A DNA stretch of 34,381 nucleotides from Candidatus Scybalousia scybalohippi (GCA_018065645.1 JAGHSX010000002.1:1-34381); one strand, 5' to 3'; positions 1 through 6,877 are shown, numbered from the stretch's first letter. Notes: generated from the letters alone by a model not told the origin. Made by a program: numbers and translations.

Positions 1-44
1 ATTTTACTGAATTAGTGCATATTTTGCACCCTCTCTAGTAAAAT
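1..44. other. Nested inverted repeats at the left edge
   Basis: An outer 8 bp perfect inverted repeat (ATTTTACT at 1-8, AGTAAAAT at 37-44) encloses a 5 bp hairpin (GTGCA 15-19, TGCAC 25-29). There is no clear T-tract. It may be the tail of a terminator or an operator in the intergenic region before the helicase promoter; the function is unknown. Confidence 0.35.
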
Positions 45-110
45 CAGTGTTTATATTTTAATCAATTAACTTGATTAGTACCGTAAACTGTAAATATTTG
101 AAGATTTATC

Positions 111-139
111 TTTACACAAACTCCTTAAGTCTATATAAT
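111..139 (+). promoter_or_regulatory. Strong sigma70-like promoter for the helicase gene
   Basis: TTTACA at 111-116 (5 of 6 to consensus), a 17 bp spacer, then a perfect TATAAT at 134-139. The predicted transcription start is near 146. The ATG at 138 lies inside the -10 box, so it cannot be the start codon. The SD AAGGAG at about 168-173 serves the ATG at 180. Confidence 0.8.
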
Positions 140-179
140 GGTTTTAAATCCACTGTTATATAAATTTAAGGAGTTTTTA

Positions 180-1667
180 ATGTCTACAAAACAACATTTC
201 ACACCAACTGAGGAACAACAAATCATATTAGATTCATTTCAAAACCATGAAGTGATTAAAATTAATGCGGTTGCAGGTTCTGGAAAGAGTTCAACTTTAA
301 GATTACTAGCAGAGAATAACCCTGTTAAATCTTTGTATATTTGCTTCAATAAGCAAAATGCGGTATTAGCACAACAGAGTTTCCCTCCACATACAGAGTG
401 TAGAACTGTTCATTCTCTAGCTTATGCCACTTTTGGTAAGTTGTTAGCACATAAGATCACTTATAAAGACTCTTATTATGTTAATCGAGGAAGAACACCG
501 AAAGAGATAGTCAATTTATATTCAATTTCAGATTACAGAAAAAATAAAGTTTTAGTTTCAGCTATTCAGATTGCTTTGTTTGCAAAGAAAACTGTAGAGG
601 TGTTTCAAAATACTGCTTACGATAAAGTGACACTGGATTGCATATCAAAAGATGTAGTTGAAAGATTAATTACATTAAAGGATAGTGCTAAAACAGAGGT
701 GTTAAGTTTAGTATTACGTTATGCTAAGAAGCTTTGGTTAGATAAGGTTGATCCTCACTCTAAAGTTAAAGCAGATCATGATACTTATCAAAAACTATTT
801 CAACTATCCTCTCCAAAGTTAGATTTTGATATAATTTACTTAGATGAAGCTCAAGATTCCTCTCCTGTTGTTTTAGATATTATTTCAAAACAGGCTAAAG
901 CTAAGAAAGTTTATGTTGGTGACTCATATCAAAGTATCTATGCTTTCCGACAAGCTGTTAATGCTATGGATATGATTGACGCTCCCACATTCTTGCTTTC
1001 TAAGTCTTTTAGATATGGAGATGAAATTGCTAAGATTGCCACTAAGATCATTAGAGATAAAATCACTGTTCAAGGGTTAGAAACAATCAAATCAGTTGTT
1101 AATGTTTTCGATGAAAAGAAATATACAATGGTGTTTAGAACTAATTCATGTCTTTTAGAGTATGCTGTTGATTTAATATCGCAAGGGGTTTCTATCAAGT
1201 GTGAGATTGATCCTAAGAAGTTCCAAAGTTTAATTTACTCCACCTACTATCTAAAGAAAGGTGAGTTGAATAAGATTAAGGATGATGAGGTTTCTGTTTA
1301 TGGTAATTTTGAGGAGATGTTAGAAGATTCTAAAAACAACCCTGAATCAAAAAGATTGGTTAATATTGTTTTGACAGGTAAGATGTTTGAATACAACAAA
1401 GCTTTAGATCAACTTATTAAGACCAAAGAGAATAAGAAGTTTGATGTTCTTCTAACAACAGCCCATAAGTCTAAAGGTATGGAGTGGGACAATGTTAAGA
1501 TTGCTGAAGATTTTAAAATTGATGTTATTACAGCAGATGTTGATAGTGTTGAATACAACCAACAAGAAGTTAATTTGTTTTACGTTGCTTGTACACGAAG
1601 TGTTAAGAAGTTAGAGCTTCCACAAGAATATGTGGACTATTTAGAATGCGTTAAAAAGGAGGATTAA
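180..1667 (+). CDS. UvrD/Rep-like superfamily 1 DNA helicase
   Basis: A 495-residue ATP-dependent helicase of the UvrD/Rep/PcrA class, expected to translocate 3'-5' on single-stranded DNA during replication or recombination. Visible motifs: Walker A AGSGKSS (residues 32-38), motif II DEAQD (222-226), motif III GDSYQSIYAFR (247-257), motif V TTAHKSKGMEWDN (427-439) and motif VI FYVACTRS (467-474). It is shorter than host UvrD (about 720), so accessory 1B/2B domains are reduced. The start at 180 was chosen because an in-frame ATG at 138 sits in the -10 box and AAGGAG precedes 180. It is the first gene of a rightward unit, separate from the main leftward replication genes, and is followed after 2 nt by the helix-turn-helix gene. 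Confidence 0.9.
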   Translation: MSTKQHFTPTEEQQIILDSFQNHEVIKINAVAGSGKSSTLRLLAENNPVKSLYICFNKQNAVLAQQSFPPHTECRTVHSLAYATFGKLLAHKITYKDSYYVNRGRTPKEIVNLYSISDYRKNKVLVSAIQIALFAKKTVEVFQNTAYDKVTLDCISKDVVERLITLKDSAKTEVLSLVLRYAKKLWLDKVDPHSKVKADHDTYQKLFQLSSPKLDFDIIYLDEAQDSSPVVLDIISKQAKAKKVYVGDSYQSIYAFRQAVNAMDMIDAPTFLLSKSFRYGDEIAKIATKIIRDKITVQGLETIKSVVNVFDEKKYTMVFRTNSCLLEYAVDLISQGVSIKCEIDPKKFQSLIYSTYYLKKGELNKIKDDEVSVYGNFEEMLEDSKNNPESKRLVNIVLTGKMFEYNKALDQLIKTKENKKFDVLLTTAHKSKGMEWDNVKIAEDFKIDVITADVDSVEYNQQEVNLFYVACTRSVKKLELPQEYVDYLECVKKED

Positions 1668-1669
1668 AA

Positions 1670-2452
1670 TTGAGTAGTGAAGATTTAAATATGGATGAAT
1701 ACTTAGACTACATCACAGGGGATGACTACAGAAAGGAACAAATCAAGAAGCTTACTGAGAATCACAGAGCTTTAAAATCACTACAGTATGAGAATATGGG
1801 AATCCTAAAATCTTTTGCTGACACAGAGAATAACGAGAAACTTTTATCTGTTGTCAATAAGGTATGGAGTGGTGTTCTTGGTTCAGATACAGAGGTTAAT
1901 TCTGTAGATGATATTGTTAATAAGTCCTTAGAGTCTGATGAAACAATTAAGTTTTTGAACGATCATAGGAATAAAAGCTACTTCCCTTCGGGGAAAGTTT
2001 TTGAAGAACACCTCAAACACCCTGTTCAGAAACAACTGACGAAGAAGAAGTACTTAAGTAAACGTGAAGCTAAGAAACAGAAGACCCCTATGCAAACAAT
2101 TAATTATGTGTACAACGCTAAAAACTCTAGCGATAAAGATGACAGAATGTTGAAGATTGAGAAGTCTTTAGAGGAGGCTCATTATATGATATCATTGTTA
2201 GCTGTGAATCAAACAGAACTAGGTGTACAGGTAGATCAGAGCAATGTTGTTCTTAAGGAGGTTCAAGATAGGTTATGTTTTGTTGAAAAGCACATCAAAG
2301 ATGGGAGGAAATTAAAATTATACGCCCTATATACTTCAGCCAAGAAACTGACAACTAAACAAATGTCAGAGGAGCTTGGTGTTAGTTTAAGAACCACTAA
2401 GTATTGGTTGAAAGAAATGCGAGAACAAGGTTTGATTGATCAGGAGATTTAA
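1670..2452 (+). CDS. Coiled-coil protein with C-terminal helix-turn-helix
   Basis: 260 residues starting at TTG, with a near-perfect SD (AAGGAGG) at 1656-1662 overlapping the end of the helicase gene; co-transcription is very likely. Residues 1-140 are charged with no recognised fold. Residues about 155-210 look like a coiled coil. The last 45 residues (KLYALYTSAKKLTTKQMSEE and on to the end) fit a winged or simple helix-turn-helix: KQMSEELG, then VSLRTTKYWLKEM as the recognition helix. This suggests a dimeric or oligomeric DNA-binding protein, either a regulator or an adaptor that loads the helicase. No family was recognised with confidence. Confidence 0.7.
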   Translation: MSSEDLNMDEYLDYITGDDYRKEQIKKLTENHRALKSLQYENMGILKSFADTENNEKLLSVVNKVWSGVLGSDTEVNSVDDIVNKSLESDETIKFLNDHRNKSYFPSGKVFEEHLKHPVQKQLTKKKYLSKREAKKQKTPMQTINYVYNAKNSSDKDDRMLKIEKSLEEAHYMISLLAVNQTELGVQVDQSNVVLKEVQDRLCFVEKHIKDGRKLKLYALYTSAKKLTTKQMSEELGVSLRTTKYWLKEMREQGLIDQEI

Positions 2453-2513
2453 CCATGTTCCCATAACCCCACCTCCCACCACACAACTTTTAGAATTATT
2501 TTCAAATAACGTG

Positions 2514-2542
2514 TTGCATCTTATTAATTAATTTAGTAAGAT
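2514..2542 (+). promoter_or_regulatory. Probable sigma70-like promoter
   Basis: TTGCAT at 2514-2519, 17 bp spacer, TAAGAT at 2537-2542. It lies in the 150-base gap before the 2603 gene. Matches are moderate (3/6 and 4/6), but the spacing equals that of all other promoters in the window. Confidence 0.5.
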
Positions 2543-2563
2543 GTTTTTATTGGACAAGACAAC

Positions 2564-2582
2564 AGCTCCTAACGGAGCTTTT
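2564..2582 (+). promoter_or_regulatory. Hairpin in the 5' leader of the 2603 gene
   Basis: Perfect 6 bp stem AGCTCC / GGAGCT (2564-2569, 2574-2579) with a TAAC loop, followed by TTTT. It lies about 15 nt after the predicted start of transcription and 20 nt before the gene. It could be a weak terminator or attenuator, or an mRNA-stabilising 5' hairpin. Confidence 0.45.
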
Positions 2583-2602
2583 ACCAACTCAGGAGATTCA
2601 AA

Positions 2603-2827
2603 ATGTTTAATCCACAAGTTAAAAACTTATTTTTCGTTAATGGAAACTTATCTTACGAGGGTTTTATTATTGAACATGAACACGGTGTTGGTTATGAATC
2701 TTATGGTGATTACTCTTGGTTGGAGTTTCGAGCAGTTAATCGAGAAGGTAAGTGCTTATCAGGGGAAACACTTGAGGAAATTATTACCAAAATAGACGAT
2801 TACGTTAAAGAATCTGAGGAGATTTAA
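2603..2827 (+). CDS. Small phage protein, unknown function
   Basis: 74 residues behind AGGAG (about 2591) with good spacing. The protein is acidic and probably mixed alpha/beta, with a C-terminal helix (GETLEEIITKIDDYVKES). A 'GKCLSGETLEE' type ending is seen in many small early phage proteins, but no family was recognised. First gene of a four-gene rightward unit; the stop is 1 nt before the next start. A longer reading frame in another phase (2541-2795) starts in the -10 box and is a shadow. Confidence 0.75.
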   Translation: MFNPQVKNLFFVNGNLSYEGFIIEHEHGVGYESYGDYSWLEFRAVNREGKCLSGETLEEIITKIDDYVKESEEI

Positions 2828-2828
2828 A

Positions 2829-3035
2829 ATGAAACTGAATAAATTATTAGAGTTAATTGAGAAACACAACATCCCTAAAGATGTTCACCTACTAAGTGAT
2901 AGTGGTTGGGAATGTAGTGCTACACAAATGAATGGTGTTTACTACAACCAAAAGGAGAATACTTTAGTGTTTACTCAAGAGAGTGGTGGACATGGAAATT
3001 ATTATGGTAAGAAAGATTGGGTTATTATTAATTAA
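2829..3035 (+). CDS. Small phage protein, unknown function
   Basis: 68 residues. The SD GAGGAG overlaps the end of the preceding gene. It begins with a short amphipathic helix (MKLNKLLELIEKHN), followed by strands and a Gly/Tyr-rich segment (GGHGNYYGKKDW). The layout resembles small phage immunity-like or substrate-mimic folds, but no family was recognised. Second gene of the 2603-3616 unit. Confidence 0.75.
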   Translation: MKLNKLLELIEKHNIPKDVHLLSDSGWECSATQMNGVYYNQKENTLVFTQESGGHGNYYGKKDWVIIN

Positions 3036-3050
3036 TTTAGGAGATTTAAA

Positions 3051-3422
3051 ATGAATAAAGTACAGGTAATTTTACTAGAGAATGGTTTTGATATTACAAA
3101 AAAAGACCCTTCAACAAGTATTGTAAACTCAAATTGGTTTGCACTAAAACACAGCTTATCGAATAAAGAATGCTTAGCAAACAAAACACCTCCTAAGATG
3201 TGGGTGTCAGAATATGCTAAGGGTAAATACACTGTTGTTAAAGATCGAGTATGTGAAGATTCAGAAAAAGTTTACAGCGCATCTATTCACGGTATGAGTG
3301 ATGTCGGTTGGATTAACATTGAGTTCTATCCAATATTTGAAGATGACATTTTAAATAACTACCAAGAGATTGAGAATCGATTAATTAAAGCTTGGGAAGC
3401 AAGTTGGAGTGATGAAGTATGA
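3051..3422 (+). CDS. Hypothetical protein
   Basis: 123 residues, ATG preceded by AGGAG with the same AGGAGATTTAAAATG leader as the gene before it. No membrane segment or known motif. The C-terminal half is rich in acidic and aromatic residues (IEFYPIFEDDIL, then AWEASWSDEV). It overlaps the next start by 4 nt (ATGA), so translation is coupled. Confidence 0.75.
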   Translation: MNKVQVILLENGFDITKKDPSTSIVNSNWFALKHSLSNKECLANKTPPKMWVSEYAKGKYTVVKDRVCEDSEKVYSASIHGMSDVGWINIEFYPIFEDDILNNYQEIENRLIKAWEASWSDEV

Positions 3423-3616
3423 AATTCAATCTTAATGTAAAAATCCCTGAATATGTTGAAGAGTGTACTCATGGTGTTATTGCTTACGAAGAAGTATCTC
3501 TGAATTGTCGCAGATCTACTGATGAAGTTGTTATTTCTCAGAACCTCGACAACATCTTTATGTCAGAAGATCAAGCTGAACAGTTATATTTACATTTAAA
3601 AAGTGTTTTTGAATAA
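3419..3616 (+). CDS. Hypothetical protein
   Basis: 65 residues. The ATG overlaps the preceding TGA, and there is no strong SD, so it probably depends on translational coupling. The ending (SEDQAEQLYLHLKSVF) looks like a helix typical of small phage proteins. Function unknown. Last gene of its unit; the terminator at 3662 follows. Confidence 0.65.
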   Translation: MKFNLNVKIPEYVEECTHGVIAYEEVSLNCRRSTDEVVISQNLDNIFMSEDQAEQLYLHLKSVFE

Positions 3617-3631
3617 ACTTATTCAAACATA

Positions 3632-3660
3632 TTGCAAACAACTACAATTTATATTAATAT
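3632..3660 (+). promoter_or_regulatory. Possible promoter abutting a terminator
   Basis: TTGCAA at 3632-3637, 17 bp spacer, TAATAT at 3655-3660. Transcription would start near 3667, inside the hairpin at 3662-3685. A polymerase starting here therefore copies only part of the stem and escapes termination. Confidence 0.45.
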
Positions 3661-3661
3661 G

Positions 3662-3697
3662 AAGGCGTATCGAAAGGTGCGCTTTATTTTTTTATTT
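3662..3697 (+). terminator. Intrinsic terminator with GAAA tetraloop
   Basis: A 10 bp stem (3662-3671 with 3676-3685, three G-T wobbles) is closed by a GAAA tetraloop and followed by ATTTTTTTATTT. It ends the 2603-3616 unit. It has the same architecture as the terminator at 13599 on the other strand. Confidence 0.75.
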
Positions 3698-3718
3698 AGG
3701 AATTTTTAGGAGAATGGT

Positions 3719-4090
3719 ATGAGTAAAGCTGAAAGAGAGTCTTACGGTTATGTTGATCAGACATGTCCTATTGTTGATTCATTAACTCAAACTTGTTTGG
3801 AGCTTATCCAAAAAGACTTAGAAGAAAGTTTATGCTTCCTAAGTAAAAACCTAATTGATGGTGTAGGGGATAAGATTCAATACCGAGTGGAAACATTAAT
3901 AGGTAAGATCAAGGAGAATGCTACTGAACCTTTACGATGCGCTCTAATTGATGTAATATGTGAAAAACAAATAGCAGAAGATGATCGTGATGAAGCATTA
4001 AACTTAGCGGATAAGTGGTCAGATGAAAAAGATAGTGCTGAAAGTGATTGTGAATACTGGAAAAGCTTATACGAACAGAAAGAAAACTAG
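3719..4090 (+). CDS. Hypothetical helical protein
   Basis: 123 residues behind TAGGAG (3707-3712). Almost wholly alpha-helical and acidic, with a C-terminal segment of about 35 residues likely to form a coiled coil (EDDRDEALNLADKWSDEKD onward). No family recognised. It stands alone between the terminators at 3662 and 4135, so it is probably a single-gene transcript. Confidence 0.7.
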   Translation: MSKAERESYGYVDQTCPIVDSLTQTCLELIQKDLEESLCFLSKNLIDGVGDKIQYRVETLIGKIKENATEPLRCALIDVICEKQIAEDDRDEALNLADKWSDEKDSAESDCEYWKSLYEQKEN

Positions 4091-4134
4091 TCGTAAAGCC
4101 TGTATCTCACTTGTTGAAAACTTATAAGTAAATA

Positions 4135-4167
4135 AATAAAGTGACTTCTGTCACATTTTATTAACTT
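4135..4167. terminator. Bidirectional terminator-like hairpin
   Basis: GTGAC TTCT GTCAC (4141-4154) is flanked by AATAAA on the left and ATTTTATT on the right, which can extend the stem with one bulge. It follows the 3719-4090 gene. Confidence 0.6.
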
Positions 4168-4184
4168 AAAGTAAACACAACTAC

Positions 4185-4262
4185 AACCCAACTACTATTG
4201 ATTATTAACCCGAAGTGTGCTAAACATTAAGGTAATTTCAATAGTAGTTGGGTTTCTTTTTG
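4185..4262 (+). terminator. Large stem-loop from a perfect 17 bp inverted repeat
   Basis: AACCCAACTACTATTGA (4185-4201) is the exact reverse complement of 4238-4254. The loop is 36 nt, and TTTCTTTTT follows. The tail suggests a terminator, but the long stem and a structured loop (imperfect ATTAACC/GGTAAT pairing) would also suit a small RNA or protein-binding site. It sits just before the 4302 gene. Confidence 0.6.
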
Positions 4263-4301
4263 TCTAAGATTCCCTGTAAGTACATACAAGAGGAATCTAA
4301 T

Positions 4302-4577
4302 ATGAAAGACTTTGGATATAATAAAGATAATAAAAGTTCTGATAAGAACCAAACACAACACCCTTCAGATGAGCTTGATTCTAAAGAATCTAAGCGTATC
4401 GTCTCCGACGACCGCTATCACGTAGCTTTAGCATTAATCCTTTGGGTGGCATCATACTTAATAAATAAAGGTTTTGGGTTTGAAGCAGGAACTAAAGAGA
4501 ATGGTGTGGTGATCACTATTGGTGTTCTTATATGGTTGGTGGTGACACTACACGATTACTTTAAAAATCGCCAATAG
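4302..4577 (+). CDS. Small two-span membrane protein
   Basis: 91 residues. The start at 4302 was chosen for GAGG at about 4290; an in-frame ATG at 4248 lies in the terminator stem. The N-terminal 40 residues are very hydrophilic (Lys, Asp, Ser rich). Two hydrophobic helices follow (about 47-62 and 73-90: VALALILWVASYLI and VVITIGVLIWLVVTL). Possibly an inner-membrane protein acting in early takeover, lysis timing or superinfection exclusion; nothing in the sequence decides between these. Confidence 0.7.
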   Translation: MKDFGYNKDNKSSDKNQTQHPSDELDSKESKRIVSDDRYHVALALILWVASYLINKGFGFEAGTKENGVVITIGVLIWLVVTLHDYFKNRQ

Positions 4578-4623
4578 GCGATGTCGTAGTCTTTGACTAC
4601 TTCAGGCAGTGATCTTTGATCAC
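4569..4623 (+). repeat. Three tandem mini-hairpins
   Basis: CGCC-AATA-GGCG (4569-4580), GTAGTC-TTT-GACTAC (4586-4600) and GTGATC-TTT-GATCAC (4609-4623) follow one another with spacers of 5 and 8 nt. The last two have the same 6-3-6 design with a TTT loop but different stems. They lie between the stop of the 4302 gene and the next promoter. None has a T-tract, so they are not simple terminators. Confidence 0.7.
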
Positions 4624-4629
4624 CTACTG

Positions 4630-4658
4630 TAGACAACAATAAAACATCCTGATAGAAT
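4630..4658 (+). promoter_or_regulatory. Sigma70-like promoter
   Basis: TAGACA (4630-4635), 17 bp, TAGAAT (4653-4658); both boxes are 5 of 6. Transcription would start near 4665, so the ATG at 4657 is excluded as a start and the ATG at 4699 is supported. Confidence 0.7.
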
Positions 4659-4698
4659 GCAATATCAATTCAAGATATACATCTTCAGGAGAACATTA

Positions 4699-4905
4699 AT
4701 GAACACTTTAATAACTACTACACAATCTAACACGACAGTATCTTTAAACTTCCAAAACGAAGGGTACTGTATCCACGTTAAAGATGCTTCAGGGAATGAG
4801 ATTAATACATCCTTTGGTTTTGGTTACTTAGGTTTTAAGAATGCTCGTAAGGCTTTTGAAGTAGCTTCAGGAGTTTGTTTTAAAGAGGTTCGGAAGGGTT
4901 TATAG
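4699..4905 (+). CDS. Hypothetical protein
   Basis: 68 residues. The ATG at 4699 is preceded by AGGAGA. The sequence alternates strands (TVSLNFQNEGYCIHVKDASG) with a short C-terminal helix (NARKAFEVASGVCFKEV), suggesting a compact alpha/beta fold. No family recognised. Own promoter at 4630 and own terminator at 4928; it is the last rightward gene before the convergence point. Confidence 0.7.
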   Translation: MNTLITTTQSNTTVSLNFQNEGYCIHVKDASGNEINTSFGFGYLGFKNARKAFEVASGVCFKEVRKGL

Positions 4906-4927
4906 TGGAAATTTTAGGGTAATTATT

Positions 4928-4954
4928 AGGAGCTTTTATAGCTCCTTTTATTTT
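4928..4954 (+). terminator. Rightward intrinsic terminator
   Basis: Perfect 7 bp stem AGGAGCT / AGCTCCT (4928-4934, 4940-4946), then TTTATTTT. Ends the rightward left-arm transcripts. Confidence 0.85.
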
Positions 4955-4990
4955 GTCTGTTATTCGTGGGAGGTTATTAAATTCTATGCA

Positions 4991-5016
4991 ATAAAAAACC
5001 ACTGCTAGAGTGGTTT
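4991..5016 (-). terminator. Leftward intrinsic terminator
   Basis: 8 bp stem AAACCACT / AGTGGTTT (4996-5003, 5009-5016). Read leftward it is followed by TTTTTTAT. The stop codon of the 5005-5205 gene lies in its loop. It faces the rightward terminator at 4928. Confidence 0.85.
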
Positions 5017-5205
5017 GATGTTTCCTGATACTGGTGTGCAGTAAACCCATTTATCTTGATACCATAAGAATTGTTCTTTTACGTTTGGAAATCCACGACC
5101 AACTTCTATGAAATCAATTCTGTAGTAAGCCACCAATTCTTTATGGTTTTTATATTCTTTGTAATGCGTAGCCCCCTTCGGAGCGTTCTTTTTAATGTCG
5201 GTCAT
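5005..5205 (-). CDS. Small phage protein with KGATHY motif
   Basis: 66 residues. It contains the 'P(K/E)GATHY' start (residues 9-15) found in many short phage proteins of unknown function, followed by Tyr/Trp-rich strands (FLWYQDKWVY). The ATG overlaps the upstream stop by 4 nt (ATGA). Last gene of the leftward accessory block. Confidence 0.75.
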   Translation of the reverse strand: MTDIKKNAPKGATHYKEYKNHKELVAYYRIDFIEVGRGFPNVKEQFLWYQDKWVYCTPVSGNIKPL

Positions 5206-5465
5206 TTTAGAAGCTCCTGAACCTCTGATTTATCAAAACCGCAACTATCAACTAGGTATTTAGAAACAGTATCAATCCTTTTCTGCTGTTCTAAAAGTTC
5301 TTTGTGAACTTCTTGGAAAGTATACCAAGCCATATCCAAAGCCGTTTCAATCGCACTGTCATCAATGTTTGGGCATAAATACCAATCACCCTTATCACAG
5401 TAAAAAGCATTACCTTCCTGTATTAAATTAGCTATCTCAGGCAACTTCTCGAATTGTTCTCTCAT
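5202..5465 (-). CDS. Hypothetical protein
   Basis: 87 residues. GGAGG sits 9 nt before the ATG at 5465; an in-frame upstream start at 5489 has no SD. Helical, with a probable coiled coil (FQEVHKELLEQQKRIDTVSK) near residues 52-72. Coiled-coil stretches like this (QQKRID) recur in the 7696 gene, so these may be related accessory proteins. Function unknown. Confidence 0.7.
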   Translation of the reverse strand: MREQFEKLPEIANLIQEGNAFYCDKGDWYLCPNIDDSAIETALDMAWYTFQEVHKELLEQQKRIDTVSKYLVDSCGFDKSEVQELLK

Positions 5466-5466
5466 T

Positions 5467-5685
5467 TCAAAATTCCTCCGCATAACCATTCTTTAATTCA
5501 TCTTCAGTAGCTAATCTCATATTACTGTAGCACTCCGAAATCTTACACTTTGAAACTTTCTGACCTTCCTCCTTATCGATCAAAAACTCCCATTTATCAG
5601 AATCAGTATCATGACAAATATAGTAGACATTATTATTCCAACGTCTAACCACAGCATCACCAACTTTAAAGTTACTATGTTTCAT
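5467..5685 (-). CDS. Hypothetical protein, likely small beta-barrel
   Basis: 72 residues from the ATG at 5685 (SD GGAG). It opens with FKVGDAVVRRWNNNVYYI, the look of an SH3- or Tudor-like barrel, a fold seen in many tiny phage proteins. The ATG overlaps the stop of the upstream 41-codon gene. No function assigned. Confidence 0.7.
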   Translation of the reverse strand: MKHSNFKVGDAVVRRWNNNVYYICHDTDSDKWEFLIDKEEGQKVSKCKISECYSNMRLATEDELKNGYAEEF

Positions 5686-5807
5686 TTCAAAACTCCTGTC
5701 CAAACAAAACAACAAAGCATAACAAAACCACCACTAATATAGCCGAACATAAAAGGCTTAAAATTATCTGCAAGATATAAAGCGAAATTCAATAACTGTT
5801 TACGCAT
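5682..5807 (-). CDS. 41-residue membrane microprotein
   Basis: A very short frame, but with GGAG 9 nt before its ATG, an 8 bp overlap with the upstream gene and an ATGA overlap with the downstream gene, which together argue it is translated. It has a short basic N-terminus (MRKQLLNF) and one hydrophobic helix (about 19-40, MFGYISGGFVMLCCFVWTG). Probably an inner-membrane peptide. It fills what would otherwise be the only gap in this block. Confidence 0.65.
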   Translation of the reverse strand: MRKQLLNFALYLADNFKPFMFGYISGGFVMLCCFVWTGVLK

Positions 5808-6039
5808 TTACACTCTCCTGAATATCTATAACAGTTATAAGTCTACCCTCATCCCTATTTACACGGCGAGATAGATCAACAAGAAAAAACCAATCATTCT
5901 TCGACTTATTCTTAATCGCTAGAGTTGCACTCTCAATGGAATCATAAGAACCATCCAACCAACCACCCTCATCAGATATAACAAAAGAAGCATCAATTTT
6001 GTGAATCTTACCACCACGAACTCTTGTAATGTTATTCAT
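5800..6039 (-). CDS. Hypothetical protein
   Basis: 79 residues from the ATG at 6039, which overlaps the upstream stop by 8 nt; GGAG lies about 10 nt upstream. The protein alternates strands and has a central helix (SIESATLAIKNKSKNDW). No family recognised. A TTG at 6057 is a less likely start. Confidence 0.65.
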   Translation of the reverse strand: MNNITRVRGGKIHKIDASFVISDEGGWLDGSYDSIESATLAIKNKSKNDWFFLVDLSRRVNRDEGRLITVIDIQESVNA

Positions 6040-6370
6040 TTTCCACACTCTCCACAAGTTGAATGGCTACAGATAACTCCTCATGACCGTCAGGGATAGG
6101 GTGATTACTCCCATGATAAGCATTGCAGATAGTTTTACTTGCTTCTTCCAACCCACCAAAACCATCCACTAACTCATAACTTTCAACAAGGCGTTTAAGA
6201 TCTTCAACAGAAATAGCCACACCACCGCCATGATTATCATAAGAGTGACCCAGAATATTATTTAAGCAAAAAAACTTATATTCTTTAGCATCACTAATAA
6301 TACCTCTAATATCTTTCATGCCATCCTCAAGTAACCAAGGATTATCTTTCACAAACTCAACAGCTTTCAT
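6032..6370 (-). CDS. Hypothetical protein
   Basis: 112 residues. GGGAGG precedes the ATG at 6370, which overlaps the upstream stop (ATGA). Mostly helical with a Gly/His-rich loop (GHSYDNHGGG, about residues 41-50) and a second His cluster (NAYHGSNHPIPDGHEE, about 84-99). The His residues could bind metal, but no known nuclease or hydrolase motif is complete. Confidence 0.65.
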   Translation of the reverse strand: MKAVEFVKDNPWLLEDGMKDIRGIISDAKEYKFFCLNNILGHSYDNHGGGVAISVEDLKRLVESYELVDGFGGLEEASKTICNAYHGSNHPIPDGHEELSVAIQLVESVENE

Positions 6371-6708
6371 TTTACTTCCTCCCAAATTCCAAACACACGA
6401 CTCTTGTCTTTCAACAAGTTTAAATCAAAATTACTTAGAGAAGAAAAAGATTGGTATGTATTATCTGTGTACTTCTCTAACACCTGAATATATTGATCTT
6501 TATCCAACTCGTTCATGATGTTGCTCAGAGTTAATTGGTGAAAGAAATACTCAGGACGTTCTCTAAAGTAGTACGGAGCAGATGTAAATAATACGGTTGA
6601 AGGGTGAAAACTCCCTACTGTGAAATCAACCCAACTCTTACCATCCTTACTGTATTGAATACCTTTATTATTCAACAACAACTCACAAGCTTCTAACCGT
6701 GTAATCAT
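6367..6708 (-). CDS. Hypothetical protein
   Basis: 113 residues from the ATG at 6708 behind GGAGG. The N-terminus (MITRLEACELLLNNKGIQYS, then DGKSW) resembles phage proteins in which a short helix precedes a small beta domain that begins '(Y/V)S.DG..W', sometimes seen in tail-fibre-associated or accessory genes. Function unknown. Overlaps the upstream gene by 26 bp. Confidence 0.6.
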   Translation of the reverse strand: MITRLEACELLLNNKGIQYSKDGKSWVDFTVGSFHPSTVLFTSAPYYFRERPEYFFHQLTLSNIMNELDKDQYIQVLEKYTDNTYQSFSSLSNFDLNLLKDKSRVFGIWEEVK

Positions 6709-6868
6709 TCCCATCCTCCATAAACTTAGATAAAATAGCAATCAATTCTTTAGCTTGTTTCTGGTCTAATACAACATGATCTTCACCTTGTATCAAATGA
6801 ATATCACCATCATCGTCAACACTTACTTCTATTTCCTGACAATATGTCATAGATATTACTGTTTTCAT
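6683..6868 (-). CDS. Hypothetical acidic protein
   Basis: 61 residues, SD GAGGTG. An N-terminal hairpin (TVISMTYCQEIEVSVDDDGD) is followed by a helix (QKQAKELIAILSKFME). Such 'beta-hairpin then helix' small acidic proteins are common in phage early regions. Function unknown. The last 26 bp overlap the next gene. Confidence 0.65.
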   Translation of the reverse strand: MKTVISMTYCQEIEVSVDDDGDIHLIQGEDHVVLDQKQAKELIAILSKFMEDGNDYTVRSL

Positions 6869-6877
6869 ATCAACACC

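Noticed and set aside
138-179. Longer N-terminus for the UvrD-like helicase
   Set aside because: The ATG at 138 lies inside the TATAAT box, and the SD is next to the ATG at 180.
2541-2795. 84-codon rightward frame
   Set aside because: Starts in a -10 box, has no SD, and overlaps the well-supported 2603 and 2829 genes.
3032-3232. Leftward 66-codon frame
   Set aside because: Opposite strand to a good gene (3051-3422); no SD and a composition typical of an antisense shadow.
4248-4301. Earlier start for the 4302 gene
   Set aside because: It lies in the stem of the 4185-4262 hairpin; GAGG precedes the ATG at 4302.
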